Under the pieces are notes generated by a model. The model saw only the letters and a program-made list of their open reading frames with translations. It was not told the DNA's origin and did no database searches. From Kingella potus (GTDB lineage: Bacteria > Pseudomonadota > Gammaproteobacteria > Burkholderiales > Neisseriaceae): 64,000 nucleotides of DNA. Shown piece by piece: positions 17,616 through 25,450 of this stretch (the stretch's first letter is position 1; every line of letters begins with the position of its first letter). The position numbers and the translations under genes are program-made. The stretch is from positions 310,001 through 374,000 of the forward strand of contig NZ_UGJJ01000001.1 of NCBI RefSeq assembly GCF_900451175.1. The letters are read 5' to 3'.

Positions 17616-18774
17616 TCATGGCGCGTTCGTTTTTGCTTTCCTGCTCCGCCGCGCTCATTTCGGAAAGAATGACCTGCTCGCCTTCGTTTACGCCGCTTTT
17701 GATTTCCGTGCGTGTGCCGTCTTTCAGGCCGACGCTCACTTCTTTCTGCATCACGTTGCCGTCTTTGCCCAACACGCGGACATAGGATTTGCCGTCCTGC
17801 TTTTTCACCGCCATCGTCGGCACGGTCAAAACATTTTTCACGCCGCTGATTTCGATGGTGTTCTGCGTGGTCATACCGATAGAAAGCCTGCCGTCCGCGT
17901 TGGGGACAAATGCGCGGGCGTAGTAGTAAATCGCGTTGGAAGTGGTGTCCGTGCTGCTGGTGTAGCTGCCCAGCGACATGGTGGTCAGGCCGGGATCGAC
18001 GCTTTCGAGCTTGGCCTTAATCGGGTTGTCCGGCTCTGACAAAATGGTAAACGAAATATCCTGCCCCGCTTTGACTTTGGTAATGTCGCCCTCGGCAATC
18101 TGCATCTTGTTGAGCATGGTTTGCAGATTGGCAAGCTGGATGATGGTGGGCGTGGACTGCACCGCATTGACCGTTTGGCCTTCCTCCACCGGCACGGATA
18201 CAACCGTACCGTCCGTCGGCGCGGTAATGCGCGTGTAGCCCAAATCCGATTCGGCTGTGTTGATGGAAATTTTGGTTTGCCTGATCGAGGCTTTCAGCTC
18301 GGCAACAGCGGCTTTGGCGGCGGCCAGCGTATCCTGCGCGCTTTCCAGATTTTCTTTGGAAGTGGCTTCCTCCTTCCACAAAGCCGCTTCGCGCCGGTAT
18401 TTCTTCTCGGCGGTACCCAAAGCAATCTGCGCCGAAACCAGCTTGGCCTGATAGGTTTCCAGCTTGGATTTTTCCGTGTTCAGCGCGTTTACCTGCGTGG
18501 TGGAATTGATCTCCGCCACCAAATCGCCTTTTTTAATCTGCTGGCCGAGCGTTACATACAGCTTCTTAATCTGCCCCGAAGCCTGTGCGCCCACGGACAC
18601 CAAATTCGACGGCGAAATCTCGCCCGTAGCCGAAACGGTTTGGCTGATATTGCCGCGCGTTACCGGTTCGGTAAGGTAGCTCACATCGTTTTTGGGTTGT
18701 AAAAAAGACCAAGCCGCCCAAGCGGCGGCAACCAATACAAGCGGCAAAATTATCCATTTGAAGGCTTTTTTCAT
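17608..18774 (-). CDS. macA: MacA periplasmic adaptor, with altered C-terminus
   Basis: MacA is the membrane-fusion subunit linking MacB to the outer-membrane channel. The 388-residue product begins MKKAFKWIILPLVLVAAAW (membrane anchor), then has the lipoyl half-motif VSATGEISPSNLVSVGAQASGQI, a helical hairpin (about residues 90-160) and beta-barrel domains ending in GEQVILSEMSAAEQESKNERA. The last residues, MIW, come from the inserted macB fragment; the former ending was probably MGGPRR. The loss affects only the extreme tail, so function may be kept. A start ten codons upstream is possible but less likely. Confidence 0.9.
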   Translation of the reverse strand: MKKAFKWIILPLVLVAAAWAAWSFLQPKNDVSYLTEPVTRGNISQTVSATGEISPSNLVSVGAQASGQIKKLYVTLGQQIKKGDLVAEINSTTQVNALNTEKSKLETYQAKLVSAQIALGTAEKKYRREAALWKEEATSKENLESAQDTLAAAKAAVAELKASIRQTKISINTAESDLGYTRITAPTDGTVVSVPVEEGQTVNAVQSTPTIIQLANLQTMLNKMQIAEGDITKVKAGQDISFTILSEPDNPIKAKLESVDPGLTTMSLGSYTSSTDTTSNAIYYYARAFVPNADGRLSIGMTTQNTIEISGVKNVLTVPTMAVKKQDGKSYVRVLGKDGNVMQKEVSVGLKDGTRTEIKSGVNEGEQVILSEMSAAEQESKNERAMIW

Positions 18775-19114
18775 CTTACGGTTCTTTCTTTTGAAGGTCG
18801 TCAAACACGCGCCCGATGCGCAAAACGGCGGCGAGTTTACTGTAAAGACAGTGCTGCCGCCAAGTTCGACAGCAACAAATAAAACAACATAACAAAATGA
18901 TTAAAAAAGTTTTTTACATTTATTGATTTACACGAAAACAGGCGTTTTTACACAACACGGCAACATCCGTCCGCCTCCGACGGCCAAATCGGCCGCATTG
19001 ACAACCGCATAGGCCGGAAAATCCGCTATAATCGCAACCGTTTTTTCACAATAACCTACTGCCGTCTTTGTCTCCGAATAGGGCAATACGGTGTACATTA
19101 CAACAGGGAATATC
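18775..19114. other. AT-rich divergent control region between macA and the prepilin genes
   Basis: No gene is seen. About 18850-18950 is distinctly AT-rich compared with the rest of the window and should hold the macA promoter. For the rightward prepilins, a TATAAT lies at 19027-19032. A TTGACA at 18998-19003 is 23 bases away from it, too far for a standard promoter, so the -35 element is uncertain. An activator-dependent promoter is possible. Confidence 0.5.
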
Positions 19115-19609
19115 ATGAAAGCAGTTAAACAACAAGGTTTTACACTAATCGAATTGATGATGGTCGTAACCGTTACCGCCATTTTGGCCATCATCGCCTA
19201 TCCGTCCTACGACACTTTTATCCGCAAATCCCGCTTGGAAAACGCACGCGGCGATTTGTTGGAGAACGCCCGCCGTTTGGAAAATTTTTATTCGATAAAC
19301 CGTACATTCGACGGATTTCGCGACTTGAAAAACGATAACGAATATTTTGATATTTTCTTCGTTTACAATCCGACAGACAGCTCGTCGGGCAACCATGTCG
19401 CCAGCACCACAAGTGCGCTTGCCGATCCGGAGATCGGACATTACTTGCTGACTGCCAGAGCCAAACCCTCCACCAACGGCAAAGAAACCCGTTTTATGCA
19501 GCTTAACGACGACGGCGTTACGACAATCTGCACAGGAACCGCAACGACACAGAAGGCCGTTCTGATTCCGGATACCGGCAATCCGCCCAAAGAGTGCGAG
19601 ATATACTAA
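19115..19609 (+). CDS. Type IV prepilin-like protein next to comP
   Basis: The 164-residue product begins MKAVKQQGFTLIELMMVV, a textbook class a prepilin leader cut after glycine 8, with phenylalanine +1 and glutamate +5. The following helix continues VTAILAIIAYPSYDTFIRKSRLENARGDLLENARRLENFYS, close in layout to ComP. The globular part has only two cysteines, at ICTG and ECEIY near the C-terminus. It is a minor pilin candidate. Its position 36 bases before comP suggests joint transcription and a shared role in DNA uptake. I chose the ATG at 19115, preceded by ACAGGGAA, over one eight codons upstream. Confidence 0.85.
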   Translation: MKAVKQQGFTLIELMMVVTVTAILAIIAYPSYDTFIRKSRLENARGDLLENARRLENFYSINRTFDGFRDLKNDNEYFDIFFVYNPTDSSSGNHVASTTSALADPEIGHYLLTARAKPSTNGKETRFMQLNDDGVTTICTGTATTQKAVLIPDTGNPPKECEIY

Positions 19610-19645
19610 ACCCGGATTTCCGGAAGAATGATAAAGGGGGCAGGC

Positions 19646-20113
19646 ATGAAGCGGCATTTCTTTTGCAAAGGCTTTACGCTGATTGAATTGATGATCGCGC
19701 TGGCTGCCCTGACCATATTGGCCGTTATCGCCCTCCCCTCCTATCAGCGGTATATTAAAGACACCCGTTTGAAACAGGCTTCCGCCGCCCTGCTCGACAA
19801 TGCCCACGGCCTCGAACAGTTCTATTCGCAGCACCGCAGTTTTAAAACAAATTCGACAACGTGGGCATCTTTGGCCATACCGAAAAATGACTATTTCTGC
19901 ATGAAAATGCAGGGGAATGCGCAAGGTGCGTTAAACGACAGCTTTACCATTAAAGCCGTGGCTTTTGACCAAAAAAACGAGCCGCGCGTGCTGCGCATCA
20001 ACCAAGACATGATTCTGACTGTCTGCGAGAGTACCGCTTCGTCATGCAGCGAAACCAATCCGTATTTTTCCAATGCCAACGGTACGGATAAAAACTGTAC
20101 GGTGTACGAATAA
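19646..20113 (+). CDS. comP: Minor pilin ComP, DNA uptake sequence receptor
   Basis: ComP is the type IV minor pilin that binds the uptake sequence and gives transformation its species preference. The 155-residue product has the leader MKRHFFCKGFTLIELMIALA, cut after glycine 9, then a region that tracks my memory of meningococcal ComP: ALLDNAHGLEQFYSQHRSFK, TTWASLAIP, NAQGALNDSFTIKAVAFD and a C-terminal TVCESTASSCSETN...NCTVYE pattern. Four cysteines outside the leader (FCMK, VCES, SCSE, NCTV) fit ComP's two disulfides. AAAGGGGG before the ATG at 19646 favours it over the ATG six codons upstream. The gene is followed by a strong hairpin. Confidence 0.9.
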   Translation: MKRHFFCKGFTLIELMIALAALTILAVIALPSYQRYIKDTRLKQASAALLDNAHGLEQFYSQHRSFKTNSTTWASLAIPKNDYFCMKMQGNAQGALNDSFTIKAVAFDQKNEPRVLRINQDMILTVCESTASSCSETNPYFSNANGTDKNCTVYE

Positions 20114-20164
20114 ACCGGACATTCCGTCCCGCCCCATAGCCGGCAGCGGCCTGATTTGAAAAAC

Positions 20165-20204
20165 AAGGCCGTCTGAAACGACAATATCGTTTCAGACGGC
20201 CTTT
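20165..20204. terminator. Uptake-sequence terminator after comP
   Basis: AAGGCCGTCTGAAACGA and its complement form a stem of about 17 bp, followed by TTTT, 52 bases after the comP stop. Confidence 0.75.
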
Positions 20205-20461
20205 TAACTTGCCTGCCGCTTTTACCGGAAAATTCATCATCCCTGTTTTCCGCAAAACCGCGTAATACGGCATAACCGGCATACGGCACTTTCCGTCTGC
20301 CCGTCTTGCCTGTCGGGCAGAAAATAAAAAGCGGGCATTCCGTCTTTTCAGACGGCCTGGCAATGCCGGATGCAGGTATCAGGCCGTCTGAAAACACGCC
20401 GCCCGCAGCCGCAGGCGGATTCCGCTATAATCCGCGCTTTTCCTTTGCCCCGACGCAGTTT
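20205..20461. other. Intergenic region before the MscS gene
   Basis: No gene is seen. It holds further uptake sequences (about 20346 and 20382) and a TATAAT at 20426-20431, 31 bases ahead of the next start codon, which is the likely promoter of the channel gene. Confidence 0.5.
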
Positions 20462-21898
20462 ATGTCCTCATTTTCCCTGCCCCTCCTGCAAACTTCTTCC
20501 GTTTTTCCCGACAGCGTTACCGATTTTCTGACCGGGCTGTTCGCCCCGTCTGAATTTACCTCGCACCTGCTCGAAAGCAGCATCCGTCAGCCTGTCGGCT
20601 GGGTGGAGCTTGGCCTTGCCCTGGCTTTGGCTGCGGCGGCATGGTGGTTTTCCGAATGGCTGCTCGGCCGCTGCACCGACAAAGACTTCGATAAAAACAA
20701 GCTGCTCCCGCACATCGGCAGACGGATTTTGTGGCCCGCGCTGGTGTGGCTTGCCGCCGCCGTGGTGCTGGCCTTGTGGAATTTTGCGGGCTACCGCTCG
20801 GTTTGGCTGCGGCTGCTTCTTTTGGCGGCAAACTGGATGGTGGCCATCCGGATTGTGATGGCGGTGGTACACGCCGCCCTGCCCGACAAGCCATGGAGCG
20901 ACCGCTTGGAACGCAGCCTGTCGGCCGTGCTTTGGGCGGCTTTCGTGCTGTGGGTGTCGGGCATTGACGACATCATCATCAGATGGATGAAATCGCTGGT
21001 GTTTTCCGTCGGTTCGGCCAAACTCAGCCTGTGGACGGTGAGTACCGGCATCATATGGATCGGTGTCATCATGGTGTTTGCCATGTGGCTGGCACAGTTT
21101 GCGCAAAAACGCATCATGGCCGGCAACCGTTTGGATTTGAGCCTGCGCATTATGCTCTCCAACATTGTCCGCATTGCCCTCATTATCCTTTCCATCCTCA
21201 TCGCCCTGCCGCTGGTGGGCATCGATCTGACGGTATTGTCGGTGTTCGGCGGCGCGATCGGTGTCGGCATCGGTTTCGGTTTGCAGAAAATCGCCAGCAA
21301 CTATATTTCCGGCTTCCTGATTCTGGGCGACCGCTCCATCCGTCCGGGCGACCGTCTGACGGTAAACGGCTTTACCGGCTATGTAACCAAAATCACCTCC
21401 CGCTTCGTCGTGTTGCGCAGCAGCGCGGGCACGGAAGCCCTGATACCGAACGAAACCTTCATCACCAATATGGTGGTCAACGAATCCTACACCGCCAAAG
21501 CCCTGCACCAAACCATCGACATCCAAGTATCCTACGATTCCGACATTCTGCGGGCAATGGCCATCATGACCGAAGCCGCAGGCAGGCAGAGCCGCATCGA
21601 CAGCTCCGAGGCCAACCGCCCCAAAGCCTATCTGCTCGACTTTGCCGCCGACGGCATCAACCTGCGGCTGGGCTTTTGGCTGAAAGACCCGGAAAACGGC
21701 TTTCTCGGCCTCTTTTCCGCCCTCCGTCTCGAAATCTGGCAGCGGTTTAACGAAGAAAACATTTCTTTTCCCTACCCGCAGCGGGAAGTCCGCATTCTGA
21801 ACGAAGCCGCCCCGCCGCCCGACACCGCCGCCCTTTCGGAAGCCGTACGCAAAGCACGTGCCGACACCCGTTCCGGCGAACCCGCAGAGGAAAGCTGA
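20462..21898 (+). CDS. Mechanosensitive ion channel of the MscS family
   Basis: The 478-residue product has several N-terminal transmembrane helices (from about residue 45 to 240) and then the MscS pore helix and beta domain: VLSVFGGAIGVGIGFGLQKIASNYISGFLIL, rich in packed glycines and alanines, and RPGDRLTVNGFTGYVTKIT. Such channels open under membrane tension to release solutes. I begin at the ATG at 20462 (MSSFSLPLLQTSS); the frame is open upstream but that part is intergenic in character. It nearly abuts nudB, whose start follows two bases after this stop. Confidence 0.9.
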   Translation: MSSFSLPLLQTSSVFPDSVTDFLTGLFAPSEFTSHLLESSIRQPVGWVELGLALALAAAAWWFSEWLLGRCTDKDFDKNKLLPHIGRRILWPALVWLAAAVVLALWNFAGYRSVWLRLLLLAANWMVAIRIVMAVVHAALPDKPWSDRLERSLSAVLWAAFVLWVSGIDDIIIRWMKSLVFSVGSAKLSLWTVSTGIIWIGVIMVFAMWLAQFAQKRIMAGNRLDLSLRIMLSNIVRIALIILSILIALPLVGIDLTVLSVFGGAIGVGIGFGLQKIASNYISGFLILGDRSIRPGDRLTVNGFTGYVTKITSRFVVLRSSAGTEALIPNETFITNMVVNESYTAKALHQTIDIQVSYDSDILRAMAIMTEAAGRQSRIDSSEANRPKAYLLDFAADGINLRLGFWLKDPENGFLGLFSALRLEIWQRFNEENISFPYPQREVRILNEAAPPPDTAALSEAVRKARADTRSGEPAEES

Positions 21899-21899
21899 A

Positions 21900-22358
21900 A
21901 TGCCGTCTGAAAACCCGCAGTCCAAGCCGCCCAAACGCCCCATATCCGCGCTGGTCGTACTGCACGACGGCAAAGGCTGTGCGCTTTTGCTCGAGCGCGC
22001 CGACAAAGCGGGCTACTGGCAGTCGGTTACCGGCAGTCTTGAAGCGGGCGAAACACCAATGCAGGCCGCCCTGCGCGAAGTGGCCGAAGAAACCGGCATC
22101 GTCCTCGCCCCCGAAAACCTGCACGACCGCCGTTTCAGCACCGTTTACGAAATCTACCCGCACTGGCGGCACCGCTATGCCGCAGGCGTTACCGAAAACA
22201 CCGAACACCTGTTTTCCGCCGTCATCCCCCGCGACACCCCCGTCCGCCTGAGCGAACACACCGCCTATCTCTGGCTGCCTCTGGCGGAGGCGGCGGAAAA
22301 AGTCTTTTCCCCCTCCAACCGCGACGCGCTGCTGAAGCTGGCTGCCGAAACCGCTTGA
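21900..22358 (+). CDS. nudB: Nudix hydrolase, probable dihydroneopterin triphosphate diphosphatase
   Basis: NudB removes pyrophosphate from dihydroneopterin triphosphate in folate synthesis. The 152-residue product contains a full Nudix box, GSLEAGETPMQAALREVAEE followed by TGI, and the NudB-like segments WQSVTGSLE, TVYEIYPHWRHRYA and TENTEHLFSA. The ATG at 21900 is itself the first three bases of an AT-dialect uptake sequence (ATGCCGTCTGAA), so the protein begins MPSE. It lies two bases downstream of the MscS stop, so the pair may be cotranscribed. Confidence 0.88.
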   Translation: MPSENPQSKPPKRPISALVVLHDGKGCALLLERADKAGYWQSVTGSLEAGETPMQAALREVAEETGIVLAPENLHDRRFSTVYEIYPHWRHRYAAGVTENTEHLFSAVIPRDTPVRLSEHTAYLWLPLAEAAEKVFSPSNRDALLKLAAETA

Positions 22359-22366
22359 AACTGTTT

Positions 22367-22422
22367 GAGGCCGTCTGAAAACGCAACTTCGGCAAAGCCG
22401 GAAAGCATTTTCAGACGGCCTC
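22367..22422. terminator. Uptake-sequence hairpin after nudB
   Basis: Inverted uptake sequences enclose a spacer that itself pairs (TTCGGCAAAGCCGGAA), giving a long composite hairpin eight bases after the nudB stop. Confidence 0.65.
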
Positions 22423-22562
22423 AAATTTCCTGCGGACAAAATCCAATCATTTTGAAGTGCAAGATATTTCATCCAGTCCCGCGCCCGAACTGATTAGAAT
22501 AAAGGCCGTCTGAACAGACTGCTTTCAGACGGCCTCTTCCCACCAACACACACGAAACAACC

Positions 22563-24098
22563 ATGATTGCCTTCCTCGACAAATCACGCACAATCGCCCC
22601 CGCCGGTTTCAACCGCTGGCTGGTGCCGCCGGCCGCGCTGGCCGTCCACCTCTCCATCGGCCAGATTTACGCCTATTCCGTCTTCAACGCCCCGCTTACC
22701 CGCATCCTCGGCATCACCGAACCCGCCTCCGGCGACTGGTCGCTGGCCACCGTCGGCTGGGTGTTCAGCATCGCATTGGCCGTACTGGGCGCATCGGCCG
22801 CCCTCTTCGGCACCTGGATGGAGCGCGAAGGGCCGCGCAAAGCCATGTTCGCCGCCGCCATCTGCTTCGGCTTGGGCTTTATTATCGCCGCCATCGGCGT
22901 GTGGCAGCACAATCTGTGGCTGCTCTATCTGGGCAACGGCGTACTCGGCGGCATCGGCTTGGGCTTGGGCTATATCGGCCCCGTTTCCACGCTGATGAAA
23001 TGGTTTCCCGACAAACCGGGCATGGCTACCGGGCTGGCGATTATGGGCTTCGGCGGCGGCGCGATGCTTGCCTCCCCGCTTTCCGTCGCCCTGATGGACT
23101 TCTTCAAAAGCCCCGTATCCGTCGGCGTGGCGGAAACCTTTCTCGTGCTCGGCGTGTTTTATTTTCTGTTTATGATGTTCGGCGTGTTTACCATCCGCAT
23201 ACCCGCTCCCGACTGGAAACCGGCCGGTTTTGTGCCGAAACCCGCCGGCAAACTGGTCAGCGCAAACCACGTTACCGCCGCCCAAGCCGTGAAAACGCCG
23301 CAGTTTTACCTGCTGTTTTGGATACTCTGCCTCAACGTAACCGCCGGCATCGGCGTGCTGGGACAGGCCTCGGTTATGATACAGGAGCTGTTTTCCGCCC
23401 AATCCGTCGGCGAAAACGCGGCGGTAGGCGCGGCGGCGGCGGCCGGCTTTGTCGGCCTGCTCAGCCTCTTCAATATGGGCGGACGCTTTGTCTGGTCCAG
23501 CGTTTCCGACCGGCTGGGGCGCAAAACCACCTACAATCTCTTCTTCATCCTCGGCGCACTGCTTTATTTTGCCGTCCCCTCTTTGGGCGAAAGCGGCAGC
23601 AAAATCCTGTTCATCATCGGCTTCTGCGCCATTATTTCCATGTACGGCGGCGGTTTTGCCGCCATACCCGTCTACATCAAAGACCTGTTCGGCACGCTGG
23701 AAGTCGGTGCGATCCACGGCCGCATCCTGCTGGCCTGGTCCACCGCCGCCGTACTCGGCCCCGTGCTGGTAAACTACATCCGCCAAGGCCAGATCGACAG
23801 CGGCGTCCCCCCCGCGCAGGCATACGGCATTACCATGTACATCATGGCCGGACTGCTCGTCATCGGCCTCGTCTGCAATCTTTTGATGCGCCCCGTCAGC
23901 GAAAAACACCATGCCGGAGAAAGCCGCCATATCCCGCACCAAATTCCCGCAGAAAGCGCGTTTGAAGAAGCCGCGCAGGCCGCAGAGGAAATCGTCCACA
24001 GCGGCATAGGCGTGAAACTGCGCTGGCTGATTGTCTGCATCCCGCTGGCCTACGGCATCGTTATGACCGCAGCGAAAGTGGCCGGACTGTTCGGTTAA
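22563..24098 (+). CDS. Major facilitator transporter of the oxalate/formate antiporter (OFA) family
   Basis: The 511-residue inner-membrane protein begins with the OFA-type N-terminus NRWLVPPAALAVHLSIGQIYAYSVF and has about twelve hydrophobic helices. The conserved WMEREGPRKAM loop follows helix 2 and YIGPVSTLMKWFPDKPGMATG follows helix 4. The second half has the matching loop SDRLGRKTTYN. Family members exchange small organic acids, but the substrate here cannot be read from sequence. An extra cytoplasmic loop near residues 445-475 (HHAGESRHIPHQIP) precedes the last helix. Upstream is an inverted uptake-sequence pair at 22502-22536. Confidence 0.88.
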   Translation: MIAFLDKSRTIAPAGFNRWLVPPAALAVHLSIGQIYAYSVFNAPLTRILGITEPASGDWSLATVGWVFSIALAVLGASAALFGTWMEREGPRKAMFAAAICFGLGFIIAAIGVWQHNLWLLYLGNGVLGGIGLGLGYIGPVSTLMKWFPDKPGMATGLAIMGFGGGAMLASPLSVALMDFFKSPVSVGVAETFLVLGVFYFLFMMFGVFTIRIPAPDWKPAGFVPKPAGKLVSANHVTAAQAVKTPQFYLLFWILCLNVTAGIGVLGQASVMIQELFSAQSVGENAAVGAAAAAGFVGLLSLFNMGGRFVWSSVSDRLGRKTTYNLFFILGALLYFAVPSLGESGSKILFIIGFCAIISMYGGGFAAIPVYIKDLFGTLEVGAIHGRILLAWSTAAVLGPVLVNYIRQGQIDSGVPPAQAYGITMYIMAGLLVIGLVCNLLMRPVSEKHHAGESRHIPHQIPAESAFEEAAQAAEEIVHSGIGVKLRWLIVCIPLAYGIVMTAAKVAGLFG

Positions 24099-24111
24099 AG
24101 GCCGGCAGACG

Positions 24112-24160
24112 ACAACAGGCCGTCTGAAAACCGGAAAACTGTTTTCAGACGGCCTGTTGT
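24112..24160. terminator. Twenty-bp uptake-sequence hairpin after the OFA transporter gene
   Basis: ACAACAGGCCGTCTGAAAAC and its exact complement are separated by nine bases, a stem longer than the uptake sequences themselves, 13 bases after the stop. Confidence 0.75.
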
Positions 24161-24220
24161 CCGTTTTTACCCGCCGCAGGGTGTACCGTCTGAGCGGCAT
24201 ACGAGCATGATGCTTCGCAG

Positions 24221-24320
24221 TAGGGTGTGGTCGCTCCGGCGACGCACGCGTCTGACACTATTCGGGCAAGGAGCTGTCTGAAACATTCAAACCGCGTGCG
24301 TGGCTGCGCCACACACCCTA
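24221..24320. repeat. Intergenic inverted-repeat element (TAGGGTGTG/GCGACGCACGCG type)
   Basis: The left arm at 24221-24250 starts TAGGGTGTGGTCGC and ends GCGACGCACGCG. The right arm at 24291-24320 is the same pattern inverted (CCGCGTGCGTGGC to CACACCCTA). Each arm is itself a small palindrome. The same design recurs at 58109-58199 and 58298-58390, with single arms near 39190 and 48638, so it is a repeat family. No coding capacity. Confidence 0.75.
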
Positions 24321-24350
24321 CACACAGGCCGTTAGCATGTAACCAAGCGA

Positions 24351-24383
24351 CAGGCCGTCTGAAAACAATTTTCAGACGGCCTG
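24351..24383. terminator. Uptake-sequence terminator after the sensor kinase gene
   Basis: CAGGCCGTCTGAAAA and its complement are separated by three bases, 18 bases beyond the stop of the minus-strand kinase gene. Confidence 0.7.
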
Positions 24384-24400
24384 TTGTACAGGAAAATCCC

Positions 24401-25414
24401 CTACTCCTTGCTGCGGTACGGCATACGGATGTCGACGCGGTAGATGCCGATGTCGTCCAGGGCGGAAAGATCGAGCGTTGCATCTTTGTCGTACATGATT
24501 TCCAAGCGTTCTTTCAAGTTTTTCAAAGCCATAGAATTGCTGCGGTGTACTTTTTGGGTGTTTTCCATATTCTCGTGCGGCGTAAACGGATTTTCAATGC
24601 GGATGTAGAGCCAGTGTCCCTGCAAAGCGGTTTTGACCACGATATTGCCGGGGCGGTGGGTGGTTTCCACACCGTGGAAAACGGCGTTTTCCAACAGCGG
24701 CTGCAACATCAGCTGCGGCGTTTCCGCATCGTCGGGTGCTTCGTGCAGCCAGTCCACTTGTACGCGGTTGTGTCCCATGCGGATTTGTTCGATGGCAATA
24801 TATTCCTGCGCCCACTCGATTTCCTGCCCCAGCGTGCTGTACTGCGTGCCCTCGCGCAATTGGGCGCGGAACAGGTTGGCAAGGTTTTCCAGCAGTGTTT
24901 CCGCATCATACGGACGTAGGCGGATAAGGCTGATGGCCGCGTTGAGGCTGTTGAACAGAAAATGCGGGCGGATACGGGCAGTCAGCGCGGTCAGCCTTGC
25001 TTCGGACACCGCCGGCGACAGCGCGCGCAGGCGGTTGGCTTCGACATACATCAGAAACAGCAGCCCCAAAGTATAAAGCAGCAGATGGCGGGGAAACTCC
25101 TCCCTGGCTCCAATTACGACAAAATCGGTAATGAAAAGCTGCACCAGGCACGAGACGGTATTGATGGCCACACCCTGCGGATGGCGCACGAGAAAACGAT
25201 CGGTAAAATATCCGCTCACACCGTTGAGCACCACGACCGGCACAATCCATTTCGCCTCCGCAAGCAAGCGGCTCCAATAAGGCGCATCCCTCTCCGAAAC
25301 CAGCGGCAGCAGGCAGACGGCCGCCGCCGCAAACAATAAGATGCGCACCGCAGTACCGAGGTTGCGCATATCGGGAACTGCAAACCATGCGTTTATTTGA
25401 CGTATAATGCCCAT
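24401..25414 (-). CDS. AlgZ/LytS-type sensor histidine kinase
   Basis: The 337-residue product has four to six hydrophobic helices in residues 20-125 and a His_kinase domain: the phosphoacceptor H151 in RIRPHFLFNSLNAA, the DAETLLENLANLFR helix and the ATP-binding N-box LQPLLENAVFHGVE. This is the LytS/AlgZ(FimS) class, which lacks ordinary G-boxes. The kinase is encoded back to back with argH, as algZ is in Pseudomonas, so an AlgZ relationship is likely. The AlgR-like regulator is not in this window. A later start at 25369 (MRNLGTAV) is possible. Confidence 0.85.
   Translation of the reverse strand: MGIIRQINAWFAVPDMRNLGTAVRILLFAAAAVCLLPLVSERDAPYWSRLLAEAKWIVPVVVLNGVSGYFTDRFLVRHPQGVAINTVSCLVQLFITDFVVIGAREEFPRHLLLYTLGLLFLMYVEANRLRALSPAVSEARLTALTARIRPHFLFNSLNAAISLIRLRPYDAETLLENLANLFRAQLREGTQYSTLGQEIEWAQEYIAIEQIRMGHNRVQVDWLHEAPDDAETPQLMLQPLLENAVFHGVETTHRPGNIVVKTALQGHWLYIRIENPFTPHENMENTQKVHRSNSMALKNLKERLEIMYDKDATLDLSALDDIGIYRVDIRMPYRSKE
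25403..25408 (+). promoter_or_regulatory. -10 element for argH, inside the 5' end of the kinase gene
   Basis: TATAAT on the plus strand lies 42 bases before the argH ATG and overlaps codons 3-4 of the divergent kinase frame, if that frame starts at 25414. Confidence 0.5.
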
Positions 25415-25450
25415 TTTTTATGACAGCTTAACAAAACCTGCGGATTATAT

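Noticed and set aside
18998..19032. Consensus promoter before the prepilin genes
   Set aside because: TTGACA and TATAAT are both present but separated by 23 bases, too far for a normal sigma-70 promoter, so only the -10 is a fair candidate.
22584..24200. Minus-strand frame of over 500 codons opposite the OFA transporter gene
   Set aside because: Its translation is low-complexity (rich in H, D, Q, G) and mirrors the codon pattern of the real gene. Similar shadows lie opposite metZ, lolC, pglL and the MscS gene.
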